Origin: Paludibacteraceae bacterium
GTDB taxonomy: Bacteria; Bacteroidota; Bacteroidia; Bacteroidales; Paludibacteraceae
Length of the DNA stretch: 64,000 nt
Reading direction: 5' to 3'
NCBI GenBank assembly: GCA_024405855.1
Contig: JAKSNZ010000003.1
Span: 1-64,000 of the forward strand
Under the pieces are notes generated by a model. The model was not told where the DNA came from, ran no database searches, and was given only the letters and a program-made list of their open reading frames with translations. A program made the position numbers and the translations under genes. Every line of letters begins with the position of its first letter. The first letter of the stretch is position 1. Below, one piece after another: positions 26,966-35,339 of this stretch.

Positions 26966-28204
26966 ATGACATTTGAATCTCATCAAACTCCTTTTTTAAG
27001 GATAATTGTCCCTTTTGTTATAGGCATAGCAATAGGCTGGTATTCTTATAGTTATACGCCTGCATTCTGTCTAATGGTGGCTGGGTTTGCTGTTTATTTG
27101 GTATCGGGGTATTATGAGAGGAAGGAACTTTACAATTATAGGCATTTGAAGGGCTGTGCTATTTTTCTTGTACTGATTGCCTGTGGCATTTCAATTTATA
27201 ATGTATCCATTCCAAAGGAGTTAGCCCATAAAAAGGTTTCTTCATACCAAATTTATCAATATAGAAAGTCTCACGCAAATGACATCTCCAAATTTGAGGC
27301 AAAAGCGCTTGATGTGAGGGAAAAATTGGTTGATATTTACAGAAAGAATGTAAATGAAGATACTCTACCCATTCTTTCTGCAATAACACTTGGCAAAAAG
27401 GATGAACTTAGCAAAGATGTAAAGGATGCATTTTCTCTTTCAGGCGGCTCTCATGTGCTTGCAGTAAGCGGACTTCATGTAGGTATCATTTATATGATAC
27501 TGCTTTGGATAGCGTCAAAGTTCCCTTACAAAAGATGGTTGTTTGTCATCAGTCACATTATAGTGATTGCTTGCCTATGGCTCTATGCCTTCTTATGCGG
27601 ACTGCCTGCAAGTGTCATTCGTTCCGCTTTTATGTTCAGTCTTATTTCAGGCTCATATATTCTTGAAAGGCACAATCTAAGTTTGAACGCTGTTTTTGCA
27701 TCGGCGTTTTTCATGTTGCTTTTCAAACCATTATATCTGTTTGACGTTGGATTTCAGCTAAGTTACTCTGCTGTAATATCAATACTACTATTTTACCCAA
27801 AGATATTCAACCTCTTTGAATTCAGAAACAAGGTACTTGTTTGGGCTTGGGGAATGTGTGCCGTATCGGCGGCGGCCCAGATAGGAACACTACCCTTGAC
27901 CGTTGCCTACTTCCACCAGATTCCTGTCTATAGCCTGATAACCAACTTTATAGTTATTCCAGCCGCATTTGTCTTAATATACTGCGGTGCCACAATTCTA
28001 ATATTTGGATGGACTGTAAAAACAGCCTCATTTATTGGAATTTTAACAGATTTTGTTACCACGATGCTTACAAAAGGTGTACAATCTGTAGTTGACATGC
28101 CCTTCTCTGTCATTTACGATGTAAGCCTTAAAACATGGCAAATTTTTGCCGTTTATATCGTTATATTTTGCATTTTCGCAATTTTTACAACAAAAAACGC
28201 TTAA
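26966..28204 (+). CDS. ComEC/Rec2-family membrane protein, short form
   Basis: A 412-residue polytopic membrane protein related to the DNA-uptake channel ComEC. An N-terminal DUF4131-like region with two or three helices precedes the Competence domain: LSGGSHVLAVSGLHVGIIYMILLW around residue 160, FLCGLPASVIRSAFMFSLISGSYILER, FDVGFQLSYSAVISILLFYPKI and LPLTVAYFHQIPVYSLITNFIVIPA. It ends after the last helix (FAVYIVIFCIFAIF), so the C-terminal metallo-beta-lactamase domain of full-length ComEC is absent; no frameshifted remnant follows, since the next gene starts 58 bases later. DNA transport is therefore uncertain. Confidence 0.87.
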   Translation: MTFESHQTPFLRIIVPFVIGIAIGWYSYSYTPAFCLMVAGFAVYLVSGYYERKELYNYRHLKGCAIFLVLIACGISIYNVSIPKELAHKKVSSYQIYQYRKSHANDISKFEAKALDVREKLVDIYRKNVNEDTLPILSAITLGKKDELSKDVKDAFSLSGGSHVLAVSGLHVGIIYMILLWIASKFPYKRWLFVISHIIVIACLWLYAFLCGLPASVIRSAFMFSLISGSYILERHNLSLNAVFASAFFMLLFKPLYLFDVGFQLSYSAVISILLFYPKIFNLFEFRNKVLVWAWGMCAVSAAAQIGTLPLTVAYFHQIPVYSLITNFIVIPAAFVLIYCGATILIFGWTVKTASFIGILTDFVTTMLTKGVQSVVDMPFSVIYDVSLKTWQIFAVYIVIFCIFAIFTTKNA

Positions 28205-28261
28205 ATTGACAATAAATTCACATAAAATCACTAACTTTACAGATTAAAATGGTTTGTACGT

Positions 28262-29290
28262 ATGATAACAAAAGTTATACCTGAAGAGCAAATAATAGCA
28301 GTGCTGAAACTGATACACAAAGCATCAAAAGTTGCCATAGTATCACATAAAAGACCTGACGGCGATGCCATCGGCTCTTCTCTTGCCCTATACCATTTTC
28401 TTTACACGCAAGGCAAGGAGGCTACTGTAATTCTACCTGACGGTATTCCAGGTTTCTTCAAATCACTGCCAAGTGCAGACAATATCATTAATTATGAAAC
28501 AAGACCTGACATTGCCAAAAAGGTGCTTGACGAGTGTGATTTGCTATTCTGTCTTGACTTCAACTTTCCAAACAGAGTTGGAGACTTAGAGAATCTGATT
28601 GTTGAATGCAAGGCAAAAAAGGTTTTGGTTGACCACCACAGAAACCATGGAGATTTTTGTGACGTTACCATCTCCCACCCTGAGATTGCCTCTACAAGTG
28701 AACTTATTTTCCGTTTGATTTGCCGTATGGGTTACTTTCAGGATATGAGTTTGGAGTGTGCCCAATGTATTTGTAACGGAATGCTCACCGATACAGGAGG
28801 TCTTGCCTTCAATTCAAATGAGCCTGACATGTATTCCATTTTCTATGAGTTACTTAAGAAAGGTGTTGACAAGGATGCCATTTACAGGCAGGCGTTCAAC
28901 AACTATTCTGAAAACAGAATGAGACTGATGGGATATGTTCTATATAATAAAATGAAAGTATACAATGAATATCACACTGCCGTTATAACATTGAATTACA
29001 AAGAGATGCAGCAGTTTGGATATCAGCCTGGTGACAGTGAGGGGTTTGTTAACATGCCACTTTCAATTGACCATGTGTTTGTAAGCATATTCTTGAAAGA
29101 GGAGAAGGATATAATTAAATTATCGTTCCGTTCACAAGGCACATTTGATGTAAATGTAATGGCAAAGGAACTGTTTGGCGGTGGCGGTCATATCAATGCC
29201 TCTGGAGCGGAATACAAAGGTACAATGGAAGAAACCCTTAAAATAGTTGAGGAGGCTATTCCAAAATTCTATCAAAAATTCAGAAATTAA
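28262..29290 (+). CDS. nrnA: DHH-family phosphoesterase (NrnA-like)
   Basis: A 342-residue DHH/DHHA1 enzyme of the NrnA type, which degrades nano-RNA or 3'-phosphoadenosine phosphate. Motifs: SHKRPDGDAIGSSLAL (the DxD metal site near residue 36), the second metal aspartate in LLFCLDFNFP, the family DHHRNHGDF around residue 126, MLTDTGGLAFNSNEP, and the DHHA1 GGGGHINASGAEY near residue 315. It follows comEC, a usual Bacteroidales order. Nucleotide specificity (c-di-AMP, nanoRNA or pAp) cannot be told from the sequence alone. Confidence 0.92.
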   Translation: MITKVIPEEQIIAVLKLIHKASKVAIVSHKRPDGDAIGSSLALYHFLYTQGKEATVILPDGIPGFFKSLPSADNIINYETRPDIAKKVLDECDLLFCLDFNFPNRVGDLENLIVECKAKKVLVDHHRNHGDFCDVTISHPEIASTSELIFRLICRMGYFQDMSLECAQCICNGMLTDTGGLAFNSNEPDMYSIFYELLKKGVDKDAIYRQAFNNYSENRMRLMGYVLYNKMKVYNEYHTAVITLNYKEMQQFGYQPGDSEGFVNMPLSIDHVFVSIFLKEEKDIIKLSFRSQGTFDVNVMAKELFGGGGHINASGAEYKGTMEETLKIVEEAIPKFYQKFRN

Positions 29291-29297
29291 TATTATG

Positions 29298-29463
29298 TTT
29301 TTTACTATACAAACTCCACACAAATTGCTCGCTGTTAACCCCTTCAAAACCACAGTTTTGTTCGGAGACTCACTAATGCGGAACTTCGTTCCCAGTTCGT
29401 GCCTCCAAAACTATGTGGTTTTGTGCGGTGGCTCGCAGTGTGTTCCGTTTGTATAGTAAAAAA
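29298..29463. repeat. Second long nested inverted-repeat element
   Basis: Outer arms TTTTTTACTATACAAAC (29298-29314) and its exact complement (29447-29463), 17 bp, continued by ACACA/TGTGT (29318-29322/29439-29443). Inside, 29345-29360 pairs with 29406-29411 plus 29414-29423 (16 bp with a two-base bulge), and a GGAAC-TTC-GTTCC hairpin sits at the tip (29380-29392). No coding potential. In layout (AT-rich outer arms, structured richer core, about 170 bases, intergenic) it parallels the element at 11956-12132, although the sequences differ. Confidence 0.8.
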
Positions 29464-29538
29464 CAATATTTAATATATAATATTTACAATTACGGAGCGT
29501 AGCGACAGCACACATCAGTGTGCCGTGCGAAGCACGCA

Positions 29539-29611
29539 GGGGTTTGGGGGTGTCCCCCAATAATAAAAGGATACCAAATTTTAATTTAGATACTAAATTA
29601 AAATTTGTATC
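29539..29611. repeat. G-rich plus AT-hairpin element upstream of apgM-thrC (copy 1)
   Basis: GGGGTTTGGGGGTGTCCCCCAATAATAAAAGG (29539-29570), in which GGGGG/CCCCC forms a tight hairpin, followed by an AT hairpin: 29570-29588 pairs with 29594-29611, with one bulged base and a five-base loop. It lies 70 bases before apgM. A close relative is at 53274-53354 before thrA. Confidence 0.75.
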
Positions 29612-29680
29612 GCCTAAAATTATTTTTTAATAATAGCATAATAACACACAATACATCAATGTAACATATTTGCACAATTT

Positions 29681-30892
29681 ATGAAGTCTATAATAATTTT
29701 GGGCGATGGAATGGCGGACGAGCCTATTTCTAAATTAGGTGGCAAAACCGTCATTGAGGCGGCAAAAACCCCATATATGGATATGCTTGCAAAGAAAGGC
29801 AGATGCGGAATCTTTGCAACAGTGCCTGACGGCTTTAAGCCAGGCAGTGAAATTGCCAATATGGAGGTTTTAGGCTACAGCGTTGCCAAATGCTTTGAAG
29901 GAAGAGGCTCACTTGAAGCGGCAAGCATGGGAGTGAACATAGAACCGGGAGAGATGGCTATGAGGTGCAATCTGATATGTATTGAAGGTGAAAACATCAA
30001 AAACCATTCAGCCGGATACATTTCAACTGAGGAAGCCAAAGTTCTTATAGATTTTCTGCAAGAGAAACTTGGAGGAGGCATTTTCTCATTCCATAGTGGC
30101 ATAACATTCAAACATCTGCTGAAAATGAAAGGCGGTGACAAGCGCATAACCTGTACCCCGCCACATGATGTACCGGGTACTCCGTATCGGAGTGTTATGA
30201 TAAAGGCAAATTGCCAGGAAGCACAAGAAACGGCAGACAAGTTGAATGAACTTACACTTAAATCAATGCAGTTGCTTAAAGACCACCCAATTAACAAGAA
30301 GCGTATTGCTGAAGGCAAAGACCCTGCAAACAGTATATGGGTATGGTCTCCAGGCTACAAGCCAAGCATGAACACATTGGCTCAAAAATATGGTATAAAG
30401 AGCGGTTCTGTAATATCGGCAGTTGATTTGATTAAGGGTATAGGTGTGTACGCCGGGCTGAAAAGCATAGATGTAAAAGGAGCCACAGGACTTTATGACA
30501 CCAACTATGAGGGCAAGGCTCAAGCGGCTATTGAGGCACTAAAAACTGATGATTTTGTATTTCTTCATGTTGAAGCCAGCGATGAGGCAGGACATGAGGG
30601 AGACATAGACCTTAAGGTTAAGACGGTTGAGTATCTTGACAGCCGTATCATTGGACCTATATATGAAGCGGTAAAGGATTGGAAAGAGCCTGTAACCATT
30701 GCAGTGCTTCCTGACCACCCTACACCTTGTGCCATCAGAACGCATACAAACAAACCTGTTCCTTTTATCATCTATAGACCAGGAATGACACCTGATGACA
30801 CAGAGTTTTACAGTGAAAAAGAGGCTCAGAAAGGAGCGTACGGACTTATAAGCGGAGAGCAGTTCATTAAACTTGTACTGAATAAATGTTGA
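29681..30892 (+). CDS. ApgM-like phosphoglycerate mutase family, proposed homoserine kinase
   Basis: A 403-residue alkaline-phosphatase-superfamily enzyme of the archaeal-type cofactor-independent phosphoglycerate mutase group. The metal/nucleophile motifs are ILGDGMADEP (residues 4-13), SEIANMEVLGY (~S65), and DEAGHEGD, DHPTPCAIRTHTNKPVPF toward the C terminus. It sits directly before thrC and no GHMP-type thrB is present, the context in which this subfamily (TIGR02535) was proposed to phosphorylate homoserine. That role is inference from family and context; mutase activity is the alternative. The stop codon lies at the edge of a GGTGAATC repeat. Confidence 0.87.
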   Translation: MKSIIILGDGMADEPISKLGGKTVIEAAKTPYMDMLAKKGRCGIFATVPDGFKPGSEIANMEVLGYSVAKCFEGRGSLEAASMGVNIEPGEMAMRCNLICIEGENIKNHSAGYISTEEAKVLIDFLQEKLGGGIFSFHSGITFKHLLKMKGGDKRITCTPPHDVPGTPYRSVMIKANCQEAQETADKLNELTLKSMQLLKDHPINKKRIAEGKDPANSIWVWSPGYKPSMNTLAQKYGIKSGSVISAVDLIKGIGVYAGLKSIDVKGATGLYDTNYEGKAQAAIEALKTDDFVFLHVEASDEAGHEGDIDLKVKTVEYLDSRIIGPIYEAVKDWKEPVTIAVLPDHPTPCAIRTHTNKPVPFIIYRPGMTPDDTEFYSEKEAQKGAYGLISGEQFIKLVLNKC

Positions 30893-30955
30893 ATCGTTGA
30901 ACTGGTGAACCGGTGAATCGATTAAACGTTTCACCGATTAACCGATTAAACAAAT
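30893..30955. repeat. GGTGAATC/GATTAAAC hairpin repeat between apgM and thrC
   Basis: Units GTTGAACTGGTGAACCGGTGAATCGATTAAACG followed by TTTCACCGATTAACCGATTAAAC; the two halves are inverted relative to each other. Begins at the apgM stop and ends 4 bases before thrC. Confidence 0.75.
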
Positions 30956-30958
30956 TAT

Positions 30959-32257
30959 ATGAAATACTATAGTACTAATCAAAAAGTTAGCGGAGTAAGC
31001 CTTGAAGAGGCGGTTGTAAAAGGTTTGGCAAGTGACAAAGGGCTTTTTATGCCTGATGTAATAAAGAAAATGCCAACTGAGTTTTTTGATAACATTGACA
31101 AACTCTCTTTTCAAGAGATTGCATACGCCGTAGCCGATGCATTCTTTGGAGAGGATGTAGATGCTGAAAGTCTTAAACAGATAGTTTATGACACACTCTC
31201 CTTTGATGTGCCGCTTGTAAAAGTTGAAGATAATATATATTCACTTGAACTTTTCCATGGTCCTACACTTGCCTTTAAGGATGTAGGTGCCCGTTTCATG
31301 TCCCGCTTGTTAGGCTATTTCATAAAGAAAGAGAATAAAGGCGGTCTTGTGAATGTTCTTGTAGCAACAAGCGGCGATACAGGCAGTGCCGTTGCGAATG
31401 GCTTTTTGGGTGTAGACGGAATACGTGTATTCGTATTATATCCTAAAGGCAAAGTGAGCAAAATTCAGGAGTGCCAATTCACTACACTTGGTAAAAACAT
31501 CACAGCCATTGAGGTTGACGGCACATTTGATGACTGCCAAAGACTTGTAAAAAGTGCGTTTATGGATGAAGAGTTAAACAAGAAGATGAAACTCACATCT
31601 GCAAACTCTATAAACGTGGCAAGATTCCTGCCTCAGGCATTTTACTATTTCTATGGCTATGCACAACTAAAGAGACTTGGCAAGGCAGACAACTGTGTAA
31701 TTTGCGTTCCAAGCGGTAACTTTGGAAACATAACGGCAGGATTGTTCGGCAAAAGAATGGGGCTACCTGTAAAACGCTTTATTGCCGCCAACAACAGCAA
31801 TGACATATTCCTTCAGTATTTGAATACAGGTGTATATACTCCAAGACCTTCAGTTGCAACACTTGCAAATGCAATGGACGTAGGTGACCCAAGCAATTTT
31901 GCCCGTGTACTTGCCCTATACGGTTCACATGAGGCTATTTGTGCTGACATTTCAGGTTGCCGTTACTCTGACCCACAAATTGCAGAGGCTATACAAAACT
32001 GCTACAAAGCAAACAAATATATTCTTGACCCACACGGAGCATGTGGCTGGCAAGCGTTAAAAGATGGATTAAAACCAGGAGAAACAGGTATATTCCTTGA
32101 AACCGCCCACCCTGCCAAGTTCCTTGAAAAAGTTGAGAATATTCTTGGAATAAAAGTTGAGATTCCTCAAAAACTGCAGGAATTTATGAAGGGTACAAAA
32201 CAGAGTGTTCCAATGACAAAGGAGTTTGAGGACTTCAAAGCCTATCTGATGCAATAA
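30959..32257 (+). CDS. thrC: Threonine synthase
   Basis: A 432-residue PLP enzyme that turns O-phosphohomoserine into threonine. The PLP lysine is in FHGPTLAFKDVGARF near residue 108; the phosphate-binding and substrate motifs ATSGDTGSAVANGF, TLGKNITAIEVDGTFDDCQ, SANSINVARFLPQ and VPSGNFGNITAGLFGKRMGLP are intact. The N-terminal YYSTNQKVSGVSLEEAVVKGLASDKGLFMPD is typical of class I (bacterial/yeast-like) synthases. Its 3' end overlaps the convergent LeuA-like gene by 23 bases. Confidence 0.97.
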   Translation: MKYYSTNQKVSGVSLEEAVVKGLASDKGLFMPDVIKKMPTEFFDNIDKLSFQEIAYAVADAFFGEDVDAESLKQIVYDTLSFDVPLVKVEDNIYSLELFHGPTLAFKDVGARFMSRLLGYFIKKENKGGLVNVLVATSGDTGSAVANGFLGVDGIRVFVLYPKGKVSKIQECQFTTLGKNITAIEVDGTFDDCQRLVKSAFMDEELNKKMKLTSANSINVARFLPQAFYYFYGYAQLKRLGKADNCVICVPSGNFGNITAGLFGKRMGLPVKRFIAANNSNDIFLQYLNTGVYTPRPSVATLANAMDVGDPSNFARVLALYGSHEAICADISGCRYSDPQIAEAIQNCYKANKYILDPHGACGWQALKDGLKPGETGIFLETAHPAKFLEKVENILGIKVEIPQKLQEFMKGTKQSVPMTKEFEDFKAYLMQ

Positions 32258-33761
32258 TATTCAGCATCTTTTTTGTTGCAGTAATTGCAGCCTCAGTTTG
32301 GTCAGCGTCAAAACCATGGGTTTTGAAAATGTTTCCGTTGTAATTCCATGTAATTATTGTCTGAACAAAAGAGTCTGTCCTACCACCTGGAGGAATTGTA
32401 ACATTGTAGTCTTTCAGTATTGGGTGTTGTTTGCCAAGTCCGTCATATATTTTCCAAAGAGCCTTCATAAAGGCGTCATACTGACCGTCACCCGATGCGG
32501 ACTCCTGATAGGTTTTGCCGTCAATTTCAACAGCAACATTGGCAACTGGTTTAAGACCTTGGGCAAGAGATAGCGAATAGTTATTTATTTTAACTTTTTC
32601 TTCTGTATTCGCACCCTTTAACACGTCAGAAACTATATAAGGCAAATCATCTTGTGAAACTATCTGTTTTTTGTCTCCTAAGGCAATAATACGGTCAGTA
32701 ACAAGTTTCATTTGGGCTTCATCAAGGTCTATTCCAAGAGCCTCCAGATTCTTCTTGATGTTAGCCTTGCCAGACATCTTGCCAAGTGCATATTCACGCT
32801 CCCTGCCAAAACGTTCAGGCTTCAAGCCATTGCAATACAGATTGTCCTTATAATCGCCGTCAGCATGAACACCACTTACCTGAGTAAACACATTCTCCCC
32901 CACTACAGGTGCATTCTTTGGAATATGAATGCCTGAATAAGTCTCCACTAACTTGCTTACCCTGTTAATCTGATTCTCTTTTATTGATGTCTGTAGTTTC
33001 AGTTGGTCATGAATTACAGGCAATACACTTGACAAAGCGGCATTGCCGGCACGTTCTCCAAGTCCGTTTACAGTTGTATGAACCGTTCTTATTCCTGCCT
33101 TAATTGCAGCATAAACATTTGCTACAGCAAGCCCGTAATCATTATGAGGATGAAAATCAAAGTGCAGATTAGGGTATCGTTGCAGCATTTCTGAGCAATA
33201 TTCATACGTTGTATCGGGGTTCAGAATACCAAGAGTGTCAGAGAGCATAAAACGCTCAACATTGTAGTTCCTAAGGCTGTCAATAAACTTGAACACATAC
33301 TGCTTGTCCTGCTCCATTCCATGGCTCCAATCTTCAAGATATAGATTAACCTTAATTCCCTTACTTGTAGCGTAGTTTATAACATGCTCAATATCAGATA
33401 AATGCTCATCTTCTGTCTTACCAAGTTGCTTAAGGCAATGTTTTGATGAGCCTTTGCAAAGCAGATTTATGACCTTAAGCCCTGCATTACAAATCCAATC
33501 AACAGAAACAGTACCGTCAACAAATCCTAAAATCTCAATTCTGTCAATCAAATTCTTTGAATTTGCCCACGCAGCCACTTTTTTTGCAGCAAGCATTTCT
33601 CCGTCAGAAACCCTTGCAGAAGCAATCTCAACCCTATCAACATTTACATCTTCAAGCAAAAGTCTGGTTATGCTGAGTTTCTCCTGCATAGCAAAAGAGA
33701 CCCCTGAAGTCTGCTCTCCGTCTCTTAAAGTTGTGTCAAGTATTTGAACTCTGTTTTCCAT
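32235..33761 (-). CDS. LeuA-family acyltransferase, possibly citramalate synthase
   Basis: A 508-residue second member of the isopropylmalate/citramalate synthase family, directly downstream of leuA. It has the catalytic barrel with [16 protein letters not shown], the metal pair FHPHNDYGLAVANVYAA and NGLGERAGNAALSSVL, and a C-terminal allosteric-type domain with NNYSLSLAQGLKPVANVAVEIDGK and SGDGQYDAFMKALWKIYD. The N-terminal start and barrel differ enough from its neighbour that a different 2-oxoacid acceptor is likely; (R)-citramalate synthesis from pyruvate (a threonine-independent route to isoleucine) is one possibility. Convergent overlap of 23 bases with thrC. Confidence 0.8.
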   Translation of the reverse strand: MENRVQILDTTLRDGEQTSGVSFAMQEKLSITRLLLEDVNVDRVEIASARVSDGEMLAAKKVAAWANSKNLIDRIEILGFVDGTVSVDWICNAGLKVINLLCKGSSKHCLKQLGKTEDEHLSDIEHVINYATSKGIKVNLYLEDWSHGMEQDKQYVFKFIDSLRNYNVERFMLSDTLGILNPDTTYEYCSEMLQRYPNLHFDFHPHNDYGLAVANVYAAIKAGIRTVHTTVNGLGERAGNAALSSVLPVIHDQLKLQTSIKENQINRVSKLVETYSGIHIPKNAPVVGENVFTQVSGVHADGDYKDNLYCNGLKPERFGREREYALGKMSGKANIKKNLEALGIDLDEAQMKLVTDRIIALGDKKQIVSQDDLPYIVSDVLKGANTEEKVKINNYSLSLAQGLKPVANVAVEIDGKTYQESASGDGQYDAFMKALWKIYDGLGKQHPILKDYNVTIPPGGRTDSFVQTIITWNYNGNIFKTHGFDADQTEAAITATKKMLNIIASDRL

Positions 33762-35257
33762 TATATGAATTGGTTTACTGCATCAATATATGCACTCAGT
33801 GATGCCAATACAATGTCAGACGATGCTCCAAAACCATAATACAGGTTATTGTTGTACAATACCTGCATATAAACCTTACCAATATCATCACTACCGCGGT
33901 TCATTGACTGTATGGTAAACTCCTGAAGTGTCATCTTATCTCCCACAAGTTTCTTCAATGCCTTGATTGAAGCATCTACAGGACCGTTTCCTGTAGCCTC
34001 AGCCTCTTTTTCCTCTCCCTTTATAAGAAGTTTCAAATAGGCTTTTGCCCCCTCTCCAAGAGCAGAAGATACATTGTGTCTTAATATTGTAACAGGTCTA
34101 ACCTTCTTTACATCCTGACCTGAAATGGCAATTATATCATTGTCTGTTATTTCACGATTACTGTCTGCAAGTCTTATGAATTTTGCATAAATACCGTCAA
34201 CATTTATATCATTTGACACATCGATACCTAATTTCCTTAATCTGCTTTTAAGTGCAGCCCTACCACTGCGTGCAGTCAAAACAAGTTGAGACTTATCCGC
34301 CCCCACATCCTTAGGATTAATTATCTCGTATGTCTCACGATTCTTAATGACACCGTCCTGATGTATGCCAGAAGAGTGAGAAAACGCATTTCTGCCTACT
34401 ATTGCCTTATTTGCCTGCACAGGATTGTTCATCAGATTTGACACCAATCGGCTGGTTTCAACCAAATATTTGGTGCGGATACCCGTATCAACTCCCACTT
34501 CAGAGTGGCATCTAAGAATCATACATATCTCCTCCAAGGCTGTGTTACCAGCCCTCTCTCCCACTCCGTTTATTGTACATTCAACTTGTCTTGCTCCATT
34601 TTCAACACCTGCCAATGCCAATGCCGTTGCCATACCCAAATCATTATGGCAATGTACAGATATAAGAACATTGTCTATACCCTTAACATTATCTTTCAGA
34701 TACTTGATTTTGGCACCAAACTCTTCAGGAAGGCAATATCCTGTAGTATCGGGAATATTTATTATTGAGGCACCTGCCTTTATGACCGCCTCAACAATCT
34801 GTGCAAGAAAGGCATTATCTGTTCTGCCGGCATCCTCACAATAGAACTCAACTTCATCAACAAACTGTTTTGCGTATGCCGTACACTCTACTGCTGTCTT
34901 CAGAATATTCTCTCTTGTAGTGCCGAACTTATAATTTATATGATAGTCTGATGTGCCTATGCCTGTCTGAATCCTCTTCTTTTTTGCAAATTGCAATGCC
35001 TTGACAGCCAAATCAATATCATCTTTATTACATCTTGTCAACGCACATACAACAGACTCCGATACCGCTTTAGACACCTCAACCACTGAGTTAAAGTCAC
35101 CTGGACTTGAAGCGGGGAAACCTGCCTCAATAACATCAACACCAAGTTTTTCCAATGCCTTTGCTATCCTTATTTTCTCCACTGTGCTTAGTTGACAGCC
35201 TGCTGACTGCTCTCCATCTCTCAGTGTTGTATCAAATATGTATAGATATTCTGCCAT
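33761..35257 (-). CDS. leuA: 2-isopropylmalate synthase
   Basis: A 498-residue enzyme condensing acetyl-CoA with 2-ketoisovalerate, the first step of leucine synthesis. Catalytic barrel motifs [58 protein letters not shown] are intact, [11 protein letters not shown] follows, and the C-terminal regulatory domain ([40 protein letters not shown]) that binds leucine is present, so feedback inhibition is expected. A consensus promoter (35266-35296) places the transcript start only 2-3 bases before the ATG, so the mRNA is probably leaderless. leuBCD are not in the window. Confidence 0.95.
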   Translation of the reverse strand: MAEYLYIFDTTLRDGEQSAGCQLSTVEKIRIAKALEKLGVDVIEAGFPASSPGDFNSVVEVSKAVSESVVCALTRCNKDDIDLAVKALQFAKKKRIQTGIGTSDYHINYKFGTTRENILKTAVECTAYAKQFVDEVEFYCEDAGRTDNAFLAQIVEAVIKAGASIINIPDTTGYCLPEEFGAKIKYLKDNVKGIDNVLISVHCHNDLGMATALALAGVENGARQVECTINGVGERAGNTALEEICMILRCHSEVGVDTGIRTKYLVETSRLVSNLMNNPVQANKAIVGRNAFSHSSGIHQDGVIKNRETYEIINPKDVGADKSQLVLTARSGRAALKSRLRKLGIDVSNDINVDGIYAKFIRLADSNREITDNDIIAISGQDVKKVRPVTILRHNVSSALGEGAKAYLKLLIKGEEKEAEATGNGPVDASIKALKKLVGDKMTLQEFTIQSMNRGSDDIGKVYMQVLYNNNLYYGFGASSDIVLASLSAYIDAVNQFI

Positions 35258-35265
35258 TCGGGCTA

Positions 35266-35296
35266 CAAAGATAATTAAATGCAGACATTTTTCAAA
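35266..35296 (-). promoter_or_regulatory. Consensus promoter of leuA, predicted leaderless
   Basis: Minus-strand TTTG (35293-35296), 19 bases, TATCTTTG (35266-35273). With the 6-7 base spacing seen at the SRP and 6S-like RNAs, transcription begins at 35259-35260, while the start codon begins at 35257. Confidence 0.75.
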
Positions 35297-35305
35297 AAAT
35301 TACAT

Positions 35306-35313
35306 TATCTTTG
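35306..35313 (+). promoter_or_regulatory. -7 box of the M23 lipoprotein promoter
   Basis: TATCTTTG on the plus strand, 27 bases before the start codon; the -33 match is weak. It lies just beyond the divergent leuA promoter, so the two may interfere or share control. Confidence 0.5.
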
Positions 35314-35339
35314 CATATACAAAAAAGAAACACCCTAAT

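Larger units (their letters stand above)
29291..29680. other. 390-base gene-free stretch carrying two structured elements
   Basis: No protein gene is supported. It contains the inverted-repeat element at 29298-29463, an AT-rich spacer, two small hairpins (CACAC/GTGTG at about 29509-29523 and CGTGC/GCACG at about 29524-29536), and the G-rich plus AT-hairpin element at 29539-29611. The remaining 70 bases before apgM are AT-rich without a clear consensus promoter. Confidence 0.7.

Noticed and set aside
29298..29463. Possible insertion sequence ends
   Set aside because: Terminal inverted repeats exist but there is no transposase frame or visible target duplication; only a MITE-like reading remains possible.
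35238..35339. Longer start for the M23 lipoprotein
   Set aside because: It would overlap leuA and both divergent promoters and bury the lipoprotein signal peptide, which begins at 35340.
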